Of a DNA stretch of 64,000 nt, positions 18,968 through 28,100 are shown piece after piece. The position numbers and the translations under genes were made by a program. The notes under the pieces are model-generated. The model saw only the letters and a program-made list of their open reading frames with translations, was not told the DNA's origin and did no database searches. Origin of the DNA: an uncultured Sulfurovum sp. (GTDB taxonomy: Bacteria > Campylobacterota > Campylobacteria > Campylobacterales > Sulfurovaceae). Within the stretch, counting starts at the first letter, position 1; every line of letters begins with the position of its first letter. The stretch covers positions 1 to 64,000 of the forward strand of contig CACVAS010000030.1 of NCBI GenBank assembly GCA_902727855.1. The letters are read 5' to 3'.

Positions 18968-19606
18968 ATGATGAGATTTGAACGTTGTAAAATGCTCTTT
19001 GGAGATGAGAACTTTTCTAAACTACAAGCTTCAAAGATACTCATACTAGGCGTTGGTGGTGTAGGTTCCTATGCTTTAGACTGCCTATACCGCTCTGGCG
19101 TATCTGACATTACCATACTCGATTTTGATGTGTTTGATGAGACCAATCAAAACAGACAAATAGGTTCAGATGCTGTTGGCATGGTAAAAGTTGAGAGACT
19201 CCAAGAACTCTACCCCACAGTAAAAACCATCAATCAACGGATGGATATGGCTTGGGTCGAAAATTTTGACTTTGAACCTTACGATTTAGTGATAGATGCT
19301 GCAGACACCACCAAAGTAAAAATAGAAGTGGCTAAAAAATGTTATAAAAAACTCATCATGGCACTAGGTTCTGCAAAACGTTACGATACCAATAAAATAG
19401 AAGTGGCCTCCATTTGGAAAACGCATGGTGATGCACTCGCACGTAAAATACGAAATGAGTTAAAAAAAGCCAAGTTCAATAAAAACTTTACAGTCGTATT
19501 TTCTCCAGAAGAAGACAAATGTAAGGAAAAAGGTTCTTGTGTGGCTGTCACAGGTGCGGTAGGGTTAACTGTGTGTTCTGAAGTGATAAAGAAGATATTG
19601 AAGTAA
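18968..19606 (+). CDS. tcdA: ThiF/E1-like enzyme, probable tRNA threonylcarbamoyladenosine dehydratase
   Basis: A 212-residue adenylating enzyme. The ATP-binding motif is ILGVGGVGSYALDCLYRSGV (residues 19-38), followed by DFDVFDETNQNRQ, and DAADTTKVK is the usual E1 Asp region. The C-terminal part CKEKGSCVAVTGAVGL matches TcdA/CsdL, which cyclises t6A at position 37 of tRNA. It is shorter than E. coli TcdA (about 268). It starts directly after the surE stop and shares TAATG with the next gene, so it is translationally coupled. Confidence 0.85.
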   Translation: MMRFERCKMLFGDENFSKLQASKILILGVGGVGSYALDCLYRSGVSDITILDFDVFDETNQNRQIGSDAVGMVKVERLQELYPTVKTINQRMDMAWVENFDFEPYDLVIDAADTTKVKIEVAKKCYKKLIMALGSAKRYDTNKIEVASIWKTHGDALARKIRNELKKAKFNKNFTVVFSPEEDKCKEKGSCVAVTGAVGLTVCSEVIKKILK

Positions 19607-20226
19607 TGTCAAGTAAATTTACTATAGAAAAAAGTATTCAGTGTCCTCAATGTGGAGACAGTTTACCACTGTATTTTAAACATACTAAACTTGTGCAATG
19701 TAACTCATGTACCTCTACTATTTTTTTAGAAAATGAATCAACAAGGTTAGCTGGTGAAAGCTCTGTACTGACACCTGAACTCTCTATACTTTCACTCAAT
19801 GCACCTTTTATATATGACCATAAAAGCTATTTACCACTTGGAAAAATACGTTACTCTTATGGCAGAGGATTTTGGGAAGAATGGTGGATTAAAGATTTAC
19901 AAAATAATGAATATTGGATTAGCATTGATGAAGGAGACTTAGTACTCCAACAAAAAACACAAATGCACTACGATAACGATATTGTCGAACACCTAGCTAT
20001 AGGTGATGTACTCCATGATGAATGGATAGTGAGTGAAATAGGTACAGCTACCTATGAAGGCTTTGAAGGTGCCCTACCAAAGCTTATAAATATTGGCAGT
20101 AGCTACACGTATGTACATCTTTCTGGAAAAGATGCAAAACTTTTAACTTTAGAGTATTCCCAAAACATTATTGAAGGTTATGAAGGAAGATGGATAAGTC
20201 CATTTGATATAGGACGTATACACTAA
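19606..20226 (+). CDS. DUF4178 protein with N-terminal zinc ribbon
   Basis: A 206-residue protein. Residues 10-35 hold a zinc ribbon (CPQCGDSLPLYF, then CNSCTSTIFLE). The rest is a DUF4178 domain rich in aromatic beta strands (YGRGFWEEWWIKD, about residue 85). No membrane segment is present. The function of DUF4178 is unknown; these proteins recur beside DUF350 and spermidine-synthase-like genes. The ATG overlaps the preceding TAA and its own TAA overlaps the next ATG, so it is tightly coupled in the operon. Confidence 0.8.
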   Translation: MSSKFTIEKSIQCPQCGDSLPLYFKHTKLVQCNSCTSTIFLENESTRLAGESSVLTPELSILSLNAPFIYDHKSYLPLGKIRYSYGRGFWEEWWIKDLQNNEYWISIDEGDLVLQQKTQMHYDNDIVEHLAIGDVLHDEWIVSEIGTATYEGFEGALPKLINIGSSYTYVHLSGKDAKLLTLEYSQNIIEGYEGRWISPFDIGRIH

Positions 20227-21554
20227 TGTCAAAAAACATCTATGCTATTAAATGTACCAACTGTGCTGCTCCACTAGATATTTTAGGTGGTGGACGAGTA
20301 CAAACTATTACGTGTGCATACTGTCACTCTGTACTTGACTTAAATGACCACTATAAAGTACTTTCAAATTTTGAAAAAGTACCACGCTCATTGGCACCTT
20401 TTAGCCTAGGGATGAAAGGGAAAATTAAAGGTACTCAGTGGACTATCATTGGATGGATACATTACAAAACTGCTGAATTCCCTGCTGAAGAGTGGGATGA
20501 GTTTTTTCTCTATTCCCCCACTCACGGATATGCATGGCTAGTATACGAAGAAGGGAAAGTTTCTTTTTCTAAACGTATACGTGATTTTAACTTACCCTCA
20601 TGGCAAATCCAAAAGCCTAGAACACTTTTTTATCGTAAGGGTCATTATGTAAGAAAAGAATCATCTTATCAAACTTATATTGAATATGTAGAAGGGGAAC
20701 TTACATGGATAGCAAAGTTTGGAGATCAATTTACAACTTGGGATTACCATGGTGTACGCCATCAATCATTAAGTATAGAAAAGGCCAATAGTGAGTTAGA
20801 AGTGTACCATACTGAGAAAATACATACAAAAGATATCTATCATGCCTTTAATTTAGAATCTCCTAAAGAGCATGAAATCAATAAAAATATATATTTAGAT
20901 CCAGATATTACCATAGAAGAGGAAGTAGATTCGATAATATCAAACTATCTATATAAAATTCTTGTTCTCATCTTGGCTATTTTGTCTATTGCCTCTCTAT
21001 TTTACAGTAAAACTATTTATAATAAAACATACTCTAGTAACTTTGAAGCACCTATTACTATTGATTCAAATGCATTTTTAACTTCCATAAAACTCTCTGT
21101 AAATAATTCAGGAGAAAAAGATAATAAACTATGGCTTTATAAAAATGGTAAAAAAATATTTTATATTGATAAAAGTAAAGTGGAATTTATTAAGAAAGAT
21201 ATCCAATCTAGTTGGAGCCCTCGTGCAGTATCTGCAACTATTTATTTAAAATTAGACAAAGGAAACTATAAGCTTGTTGGTCATAAAAATAATAACAAAA
21301 CATACACCACAATTACCATAGAACAAGAAGTCATAAGGGTAAAATATCTCATACCATTAGTTCTTATATTTATATTTATGTTTCTTTTTCATTACAGGCA
21401 TCTATTTAGTACAAAGTTTACTATGATAATATTTATCATCATAGGTATAATTGTTGCCTACCAAATGTTTGGATCTAGTGCATTTCTAGGATTTGGCTTA
21501 TTTATCTACTACATTTTTAGTAGCTATACTCAATACTATGAGGATGAAGAATGA
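20226..21554 (+). CDS. Large membrane-bound DUF4178 protein
   Basis: A 442-residue protein. It has a zinc ribbon at residues 10-35 (CTNCAAPLDI, CAYCHSVLDL) and a DUF4178 core at about 45-200 with EWDEFFLYSPTHGYAW and WDYHGVRH. A transmembrane helix lies at about 240-262, a predicted periplasmic beta-rich region at about 275-375, and two or three closing helices to the end. It looks like a longer, membrane-tethered paralogue of the preceding protein, placing DUF4178 on the cytoplasmic side. Its TGA overlaps the ATG of the small ORF that follows. Confidence 0.8.
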   Translation: MSKNIYAIKCTNCAAPLDILGGGRVQTITCAYCHSVLDLNDHYKVLSNFEKVPRSLAPFSLGMKGKIKGTQWTIIGWIHYKTAEFPAEEWDEFFLYSPTHGYAWLVYEEGKVSFSKRIRDFNLPSWQIQKPRTLFYRKGHYVRKESSYQTYIEYVEGELTWIAKFGDQFTTWDYHGVRHQSLSIEKANSELEVYHTEKIHTKDIYHAFNLESPKEHEINKNIYLDPDITIEEEVDSIISNYLYKILVLILAILSIASLFYSKTIYNKTYSSNFEAPITIDSNAFLTSIKLSVNNSGEKDNKLWLYKNGKKIFYIDKSKVEFIKKDIQSSWSPRAVSATIYLKLDKGNYKLVGHKNNNKTYTTITIEQEVIRVKYLIPLVLIFIFMFLFHYRHLFSTKFTMIIFIIIGIIVAYQMFGSSAFLGFGLFIYYIFSSYTQYYEDEE

Positions 21555-21709
21555 CAAAAGTACTACTCATCTTATTCACAATATTGTCAATCATCTCAAT
21601 CTATGCTACTTATAATGGCATAGGCTTACAAGAAGTCGTTTCAGAAGATAAAAAAAGTGTTCGTAGTTACCGCTCAGGATATAGCGGTGGCTGGAGCTCA
21701 GGAAAATAA
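21551..21709 (+). CDS. 52-residue secreted or membrane peptide
   Basis: ATG at 21551 overlaps the stop of the DUF4178 gene as ATGA, and the frame runs to TAA at 21707-21709. The N-terminus MTKVLLILFTILSIISIYAT is a signal peptide or single membrane helix. The tail is Gly/Ser/Tyr-rich (SYRSGYSGGWSSGK). The four-base overlap, the sensible signal sequence and the following AAGGA for the DUF350 gene argue that it is real. I know no family. It lies in the operon position where related clusters may carry another small membrane protein. Confidence 0.65.
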   Translation: MTKVLLILFTILSIISIYATYNGIGLQEVVSEDKKSVRSYRSGYSGGWSSGK

Positions 21710-21725
21710 AACTAAGGATAATACT

Positions 21726-21923
21726 ATGGAACAAATAGGTTCAACATTAATTTACGCACTACTAGGATTGCTTGTTTTCATGCTAGCACTTTTGGTTATT
21801 GAGGTCATCACAAAATTTTCTATTAATAAAAAGATTACACAAGAAGGTAATATAGCACTGGCTATTGTTTTGGGAGCTATTATCCTCTCACTTGGTATGA
21901 TAATTTCAGCAGCGATTCAATAA
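21726..21923 (+). CDS. DUF350 small membrane protein
   Basis: A 65-residue protein with two hydrophobic helices (TLIYALLGLLVFMLALLVIE and ALAIVLGAIILSLGMIISAA) joined by a short basic loop (FSINKKITQEGN). This is the two-helix unit of DUF350. An earlier in-frame GTG at 21657 would overlap the preceding small gene; ATG at 21726 has AAGGA upstream and is the better start. The role is unknown. Its place between DUF4178 and the spermidine-synthase-like gene suggests a membrane partner of that set. Confidence 0.75.
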   Translation: MEQIGSTLIYALLGLLVFMLALLVIEVITKFSINKKITQEGNIALAIVLGAIILSLGMIISAAIQ

Positions 21924-21924
21924 C

Positions 21925-23442
21925 TTGAATAAACAAATGCATAGTAAGGAAGTGGCCTTACTCTTTGGTACCTTTGTCATTGCTATTTGTGGATTGGTCT
22001 ATGAGTTGTTGGCAGGGACTCTTTCTAGTTATTTACTAGGAGACTCCATTTACCACTTCTCTTTAGTCATAGGGCTATTTATGTCTTCAATGGGTGTAGG
22101 TGCATGGCTTTCACGCTTTATTGAAGAAAATTTAAAACATGCCTTTGTAGTGATACAATTTTGTATTTCATTATTAGGTGGTTTTTCTGCATTTATACTC
22201 TTTTATGCATTTGCTTACTTAGAAAACTATGATGCATTTTTGTATCTTATCACTATACTTTTAGGAAGTATGCTAGGGGTAGAAATACCACTCATTATTC
22301 GTATACTAAAAGAAAGTTTTTCTCTTAAAACTAATATTTCCAATGTCTTTACAGTAGATTATATTGGTGCATTATTTGCTTCATTGCTCTTTCCGCTTAT
22401 TTTGGTTCCACACCTAGGACTTATGCAAACTTCCTTTCTTTTTGGTGGTCTTAATCTCATGGTTGGAACCATGGCATGGTATATCTTTCGTGATACTTTG
22501 AGTAAAAAACATCTTATAATCATTGGGTTTATCGCAATAACTCTGATACTTGGCTTTCTAAAATCATCTACTTTAACATCACTTATAGAAAATAAACTCT
22601 ATCAACATAACATCATATACTCCAAACAAACCCCTTATCAAAAACTCATTGTAACAGGAGATAAAGGTCGTATACAATTTTACATTAATGGTGCGATACA
22701 GTTTGATACTATTGATGAATACCGTTATCATGAATCACTTGTACATCCAGTCATGAACATGAGTAAATCACATGAAAATATACTTATTCTAGGTGGAGGA
22801 GATGGTATGGCACTTCGAGAAGTACTTAAGTATGAAGATGTCAATCATGTGACACTAATTGATCTTGACCCTACTATTACTACACTTTTTAAAGACCATC
22901 CAACACTAAGTAAACTCAACAAACATGCCTACCAAAACCCTAAAGTTACAGTCATAAACCAAGATGCATGGAAGTTTATAGAAACATCCAATAGGCTCTA
23001 TGATGTTATTATTATAGATTTACCAGACCCAAATAGTATTTCTTTAAGTAGACTATATAGTCAAACATTTTACCGTCTACTCTCTTCTCATCTCTCTCGT
23101 GCAGGAGCAATGGTTACGCAGGCAACTTCCCCTATGTTTTCAAGAGACGCATTTTGGTGTATTGATGAAACCTTGAAAGCGGCAGACTTAAAAACATTGC
23201 CTTATCATACCTACATACCAAGTTTTGGTGAATGGGGTTTTGTTTTGGCTTCTAAACTTTCTCTACCTTTAAAAACACTCAAGCCCATTAAAGATTTACG
23301 TTACCTTGACGAAATAACAATGAACAACATGCTATATTTTGACAAAAATATAGCCAAAACAGATGTAGAAAGTAATAAACTAAGTACACATAAACTCATT
23401 TATTATTACGATGAAGGATGGGAGAAATGGTATGCAAAGTAG
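21925..23442 (+). CDS. Membrane-anchored spermidine-synthase-like protein
   Basis: A 505-residue fusion-like protein. About seven transmembrane helices fill residues 10-215. A soluble aminopropyltransferase/methyltransferase fold fills about 230-480: YQKLIVTGDKGRIQFYING, HESLVHPVM, LILGGGDGMALREVLKYE with VTLIDLDP, and DVIIIDLPDPNS. These match the spermidine synthase active-site blocks. It should transfer aminopropyl groups to an amine near the inner membrane, but the substrate is unproven. The start is either TTG at 21925, one base after the DUF350 stop, or ATG at 21937. Neither has a strong ribosome binding site. Confidence 0.8.
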   Translation: MNKQMHSKEVALLFGTFVIAICGLVYELLAGTLSSYLLGDSIYHFSLVIGLFMSSMGVGAWLSRFIEENLKHAFVVIQFCISLLGGFSAFILFYAFAYLENYDAFLYLITILLGSMLGVEIPLIIRILKESFSLKTNISNVFTVDYIGALFASLLFPLILVPHLGLMQTSFLFGGLNLMVGTMAWYIFRDTLSKKHLIIIGFIAITLILGFLKSSTLTSLIENKLYQHNIIYSKQTPYQKLIVTGDKGRIQFYINGAIQFDTIDEYRYHESLVHPVMNMSKSHENILILGGGDGMALREVLKYEDVNHVTLIDLDPTITTLFKDHPTLSKLNKHAYQNPKVTVINQDAWKFIETSNRLYDVIIIDLPDPNSISLSRLYSQTFYRLLSSHLSRAGAMVTQATSPMFSRDAFWCIDETLKAADLKTLPYHTYIPSFGEWGFVLASKLSLPLKTLKPIKDLRYLDEITMNNMLYFDKNIAKTDVESNKLSTHKLIYYYDEGWEKWYAK

Positions 23443-24502
23443 ATACCCTTCACCCTGCTTCGTAATGGAAAAAAAGAAACTAGATAAAAATCTAAAAATC
23501 TTCTCTATACTAAAAGAGAAAACAAATATTACATGGCTCTACACACTTAAATGCTTTCATGAAAGTGAGGGACTAGCTCACATTTCTCATGTAAGTTCTG
23601 GGTTTAGTATAGGAAATCTCAATGAACTTTCTCTAGCAAAAAAGCATCAATACACACACATCCACAGTTACGCACCAGCATTTTATGAAGAAGAAGTCAC
23701 TCTCTTAGCTGATGCAAGTGATACTATGAGTTTTAACTCTCTTAGACAATGGATTAAATATAGTAAACAGTGCCAAGCAAAAACATCATTAGGAATAAGG
23801 ATAAACCCACAGCTTTCACTTTCTCAACCTAGCTATTGTGATACCAGTCATAAAAAGAGTCGGCTAGGTATGAGTTATATGCACTTTATATCAGAATATA
23901 ACAAAGACTCACAAACTTTTGAATATTTAGAAGGATTACATTTTCATGCATTTTGCCATCAAGAAGTCTCCGCACTCACAATACTTTTAACACATATCAT
24001 GAAATACTATACCCACATCTTACCAAAATTAAAATGGATTAATCTAGGTGGAGGACAAAACTTTACGCATACCTCTTATGATATAGAAGTATTCATAGCC
24101 TGCATCAATCATTTTCATCATCAATATCCACATATCAGACTCTACTTTGAACCAGGAAGTAGCATAGTCCACAATACAGGATATTTTACATGTACCATTT
24201 TAGATATTATAGAAGACAATCCATCTAAAGTTATTTTAGATACTTCTATAGAATCACACCTATTAGATGTTGCCATCACAAAACAATCACTAAATGTAAA
24301 AGGTATTTCAAAAACTAAAACACCCTATGTTTATGAACTTACAGGTATGAGTTGTATTGCAGGTGATATCATAGGTATCTACTACTTTGATAAACCATTA
24401 GACATAGGCGAAAATATTATTTTTGAAAATATGATGGGATATACTTTAGTCAAGCAAAACACATTTAATGGCATAAACAAAGCAAACTTTGTATTAATCT
24501 AA
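23432..24502 (+). CDS. NspC-like carboxy(nor)spermidine decarboxylase
   Basis: A 356-residue PLP enzyme of the alanine-racemase-fold decarboxylases. The PLP Lys is in WLYTLKCFHES. Other NspC landmarks are WINLGGGQNF, YFEPGSSIVHNTG and the catalytic Cys-Asp pair in GMSCIAGDIIG. By family it would decarboxylate carboxynorspermidine or carboxyspermidine. It ends soon after MGYTLVKQNTFNGI, so it lacks roughly the last 35-40 residues of characterised NspC. ATG at 23432 has GGGAG seven bases upstream, is preferred over the ATG at 23411, and overlaps the previous gene by 11 bases. It is the last gene of the operon. Confidence 0.8.
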   Translation: MQSRYPSPCFVMEKKKLDKNLKIFSILKEKTNITWLYTLKCFHESEGLAHISHVSSGFSIGNLNELSLAKKHQYTHIHSYAPAFYEEEVTLLADASDTMSFNSLRQWIKYSKQCQAKTSLGIRINPQLSLSQPSYCDTSHKKSRLGMSYMHFISEYNKDSQTFEYLEGLHFHAFCHQEVSALTILLTHIMKYYTHILPKLKWINLGGGQNFTHTSYDIEVFIACINHFHHQYPHIRLYFEPGSSIVHNTGYFTCTILDIIEDNPSKVILDTSIESHLLDVAITKQSLNVKGISKTKTPYVYELTGMSCIAGDIIGIYYFDKPLDIGENIIFENMMGYTLVKQNTFNGINKANFVLI

Positions 24503-24549
24503 AGAAAAGAATACGCTAAAGTTCTAAGTAAAACTATATACGCGCATTA

Positions 24550-24572
24550 GTACAAGGTTATCTACCTTGTAC
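24550..24572. terminator. Bidirectional hairpin between the polyamine operon and mscL
   Basis: A perfect 9-bp stem GTACAAGGT / ACCTTGTAC around a 5-base loop lies between the ends of the convergent nspC-like and mscL genes. It has no T tract on either side. Confidence 0.5.
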
Positions 24573-24581
24573 CATAAGTGG

Positions 24582-25007
24582 TTATACCGCCTCTCCACAG
24601 TGACCACATTTTTTCGCTGCTATTGGGATGGTCTCAGCACATGTACCACACACTTTTGTAGTAGGTTCTGCTTCTGGTTCATCTTTCATTTTATTGTATG
24701 CCTTAATAAACATGAAAATAACGAAACCTAAAATCACAAATGAAATCACATCGTTAATAAACATACCATACTTGATGGCAGGTGCTCCTGCTTTATCTAG
24801 TGCTTCCATCGTTGCATACTCTTTTCCATCTAATGCAATGAAAAGTTTTGAAAAGTCAACTTGTCCTAAAAGTAATCCTACTGGAGGCATAATAACATTT
24901 GCCACCATCGATTTTATCACTGTTGCAAATGCTCCACCAAAGATGAAACCTACAGCCATATCTACCATATTTCCTTTAACAAGAAACTTTTTAAATTCTT
25001 CTAACAT
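24582..25007 (-). CDS. mscL: Large-conductance mechanosensitive channel with C-terminal zinc ribbon
   Basis: A 141-residue inner-membrane channel that opens under osmotic downshock. The N-terminal amphipathic helix and first membrane helix are FLVKGNMVDMAVGFIFGGAF, and VANVIMPPVGLLLG is the conserved MscL segment. The second helix is FVILGFVIFMFIKAY. After the usual cytoplasmic helix there is an extra tail with CGTCAETIP and CGHCGEAV, a small zinc ribbon. ATG at 25007 has TAGGA upstream and is preferred over 25034. Confidence 0.92.
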   Translation of the reverse strand: MLEEFKKFLVKGNMVDMAVGFIFGGAFATVIKSMVANVIMPPVGLLLGQVDFSKLFIALDGKEYATMEALDKAGAPAIKYGMFINDVISFVILGFVIFMFIKAYNKMKDEPEAEPTTKVCGTCAETIPIAAKKCGHCGEAV

Positions 25008-25124
25008 TTTAAATCCTAATATAATATTTACCAAAAGGCATAGTTATATTATAGTTAAGATATAAAGAGAAAAGCTTAGCTACTAAAAATGGAAATATAA
25101 GAGAAAAATAAAGAAGAGAAGCGC

Positions 25125-25147
25125 GACCTAACATTGTATGTTAGGTC
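25125..25147 (-). terminator. Terminator of ccsBA
   Basis: A perfect 10-bp stem GACCTAACAT / ATGTTAGGTC with a 3-base loop, ten bases after the ccsBA stop. Downstream on the minus strand the sequence is T/C-rich. Confidence 0.65.
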
Positions 25148-25157
25148 AAAAGAAATA

Positions 25158-28100
25158 TTATTTTAAGTGACGGTTTCTTGCTGCAAGAAGGGAGAGTACA
25201 AAGAGCCCTGCTACACCATAGTAAACCCACATAGGAATTGGCACAGGATCTCCAGCTGCGTATGAGTGAAGACCTGAGAGGTAGTAGTTCACACCAAAAT
25301 ATGTCATGAGTACGGTAAAGTATGACCATGTTGAAGCTACATTGTATACAAAATTGGACTTTAATGCTGGAACAAAACGTAAATGAAGTACAACTGCATA
25401 GACCAATATAGTCACCGCTGCCCAAGTCTCTTTAGCATCCCAACCCCAGTAACGTCCCCATGACTCATTGGCCCAAATACCACCAAGGAAGTTACCTATA
25501 GTAAGTAAGAATATCCCAATAATAAGCCCCATTTCTGAAAGGTTGGTAAGTTCTTTGATAGAACGGTCAATATTCTCATTATTTTCTTTAGGTCTTAGAA
25601 TATATAAAATCAGTACTAGTAAAGAGAGTATGGAACCCAGTCCCAAGAAACCATCACCCGCAAGAATCGTGGCCACGTGTATCATAAGCCAGTATGACTT
25701 AAGTACAGGAACCAGTGTCGTAATCTCTGGATTAATAAAACTCATATGTGCCACACCCATGGTAATACCTGCTAATAATGCAGCCCCTGCTAAAGCAAAT
25801 GGAGAATTTCGCGCCACAACTATTCCTGCTATCACAGTTGCTGCTGCTATCGCTACAATGGACTCATAAGCATTTGACCATGGTGCATGTCCTGAGATAT
25901 ACCAACGAATACCAAGCCCTATCAGATGTATGATAAATCCAACTATGAAAATACTCCATCCAATACGCATAATCCATTTCATAGAGAATGTTGGTTTCAA
26001 TACATTGATAAATGCAAAAAGGAGTAACACAAGTCCTAATAACAAATAAAGTGGCACAAGTTTACCAAAAAGACCAAATTTATTGTACTTTATTTCCAGA
26101 TCAATATGTGTTGGAGATGGTATGACTGCCTCACCATGTTTATTTTGAAACTTTTTAATGCCTCTTAATGCTAAGTTGGCATTATCCCAATTACCAGTTT
26201 CCGTAGCCTGAGCAACCATCTGGAAATACGCAGAGATACTCAACTTTACATGATCTGCATCTTCAGGTAAAAATGATTTTATGGCATCCATAGGGGCCAT
26301 CCATTTATTGTTTTCATCATTGGGTTTTGGATAAATACGTAAAAGTGAACCTTGATATGCCATAAATGCGACATTGACCCTCTCATCTATTTTAAGAAGT
26401 TCTTTGTCATATTGAGATTTTTCAAGTGGTTTTTTCTTACTAGATGCTGTGACTTGGTCAAAAATTTTGTATGAGCCGTCTGTAGTGCTAAAGAAATCAG
26501 AAAATTTTGCAAATTTAGTATTTTCATCTATGCCAATGTCAAGAGCAATTTTTTTATGTCCTACTTTAATCATAGGTACACCTTGATAAAAATTCGGATT
26601 CATAGTCATACCAAGCATCATTTGTGTAGGTTCTACAGCATACAATGCTGAACGTCCTGTAATTTTAGCTACCACTTCATGCGCAACAGTATCCATAGGT
26701 TTCATACGTCCTTGGTGATCTTGAACAACCAGTGTTCCAAAGTTTTTTGTATGTTCCAAATCATAGGACTGTAAGATTTTTAGTGTCTCATCACTAACCT
26801 CAGGTGAAGCTGCTTCAATGTGTTGTGGTGTCAGTGCCAAAAGAACTATCACGGCGAAACCTGTGGCTACAGATTGAAGTTTACGTGTATTTTTAAGAAG
26901 TTTCATAAATCGACCATTTTTTGTAAAAAGTGCCCAGATCATTCCTATAATCATAATAAAGTATCCTATATATGTAGGCCATGTACCAGGGTCATGGTTC
27001 ACTGAAAGTACCGTACCTTTTTCATCTGGGTCATATGAAGATTGGAAAAAACGATAATTTCTATGGTCTAAAATATGGTTCATATAGATTTTATATGGCA
27101 TCGTAATATTCTGTTCTTTGTCTATGAGTACTACATCTGAAGAATAAGATGATGGTGTATTAGAACCAGGGTATCGTTGAAGTTTAAAGTCTTCAAGTTT
27201 AATACTAAATGGTACATCAATAAGCTTTGCCCCTACTCTCATATTGATATTGACACCATCAAGGCTAAAGCGTTTAAGCTCACCTACATTACCACCTCTA
27301 GGTCTCGTAGTGACTACTTTACTTTCCTCTCCGACTGAGACTCTCCACTGTACATATTCTGCCTGTCCTGATTGTGTTTTTATATCATCAGAATCTATTT
27401 GAATAATAGCTTTTTCATGTACATCCTTTAAGACTATTGCATTAGAACCAAACTGATATAATATTCTTTTTGTAAAAGGGCTATGTCCGCTTGATAATTC
27501 ACCTGATGTTTTATCATTCATGTTAAGTGTTTTAAGTATAAAAGGGAAATCAACTGTATACCCCTCTTTACTCTCTTTAATTAGAAAAGTAGGCTTATCT
27601 GTAGTAGGCTCTACCTCATACCCTACAAAGAAAGAGCCAAAATCTTTTGTTTCACCTTTAGCAAAATAATATAGTTCTCCTCTTTGACCTGTAGAGATTT
27701 TTAGTTCTAAAAGTTTTTTACCATCTGGGGAAGAGACCACTTCTTCATGAGCAGTTGGTAGGTACTTGAGTAACTCTATATTTACTTTTTTACCATCTAC
27801 ACTAAGACTTTCACTGAAAGAGTTTCCAGTCATCGTTGAAAAGAAAAGTTCTTTTTCAAGTGAATCATGCTCACCATTTTTTGTAGCATCTACCAAGATG
27901 TTTTTCACATCAGAAACCATGATGTTACTAGATTCCCCTTCACGTATAGACATAATACCTTCGTAACCCACATAACGTGTCATCATTGCACCAATAGCAA
28001 CAACAATAAAAGAGAAGTGAAAGAGAAAGATAGGAAACTTATTGACGTAAGATTTATATTTTATAATATTGTATACCAAAATGGCTACAAAATATCCTAA

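Noticed and set aside
18979-19044. A tRNA or rRNA gene anywhere in the window
   Set aside because: I looked for cloverleaf-like segments in the intergenic gaps and found none. Nearly all DNA is covered by protein genes.
24503-24581. A riboswitch between the polyamine operon and mscL
   Set aside because: The gap lies between two convergent gene ends and holds only a 9-bp hairpin, so it precedes no gene.
24628-25065. A 145-codon plus-strand frame across mscL
   Set aside because: It lies fully opposite mscL, whose membrane helices and zinc ribbon are clear. It has no ribosome binding site or family match.
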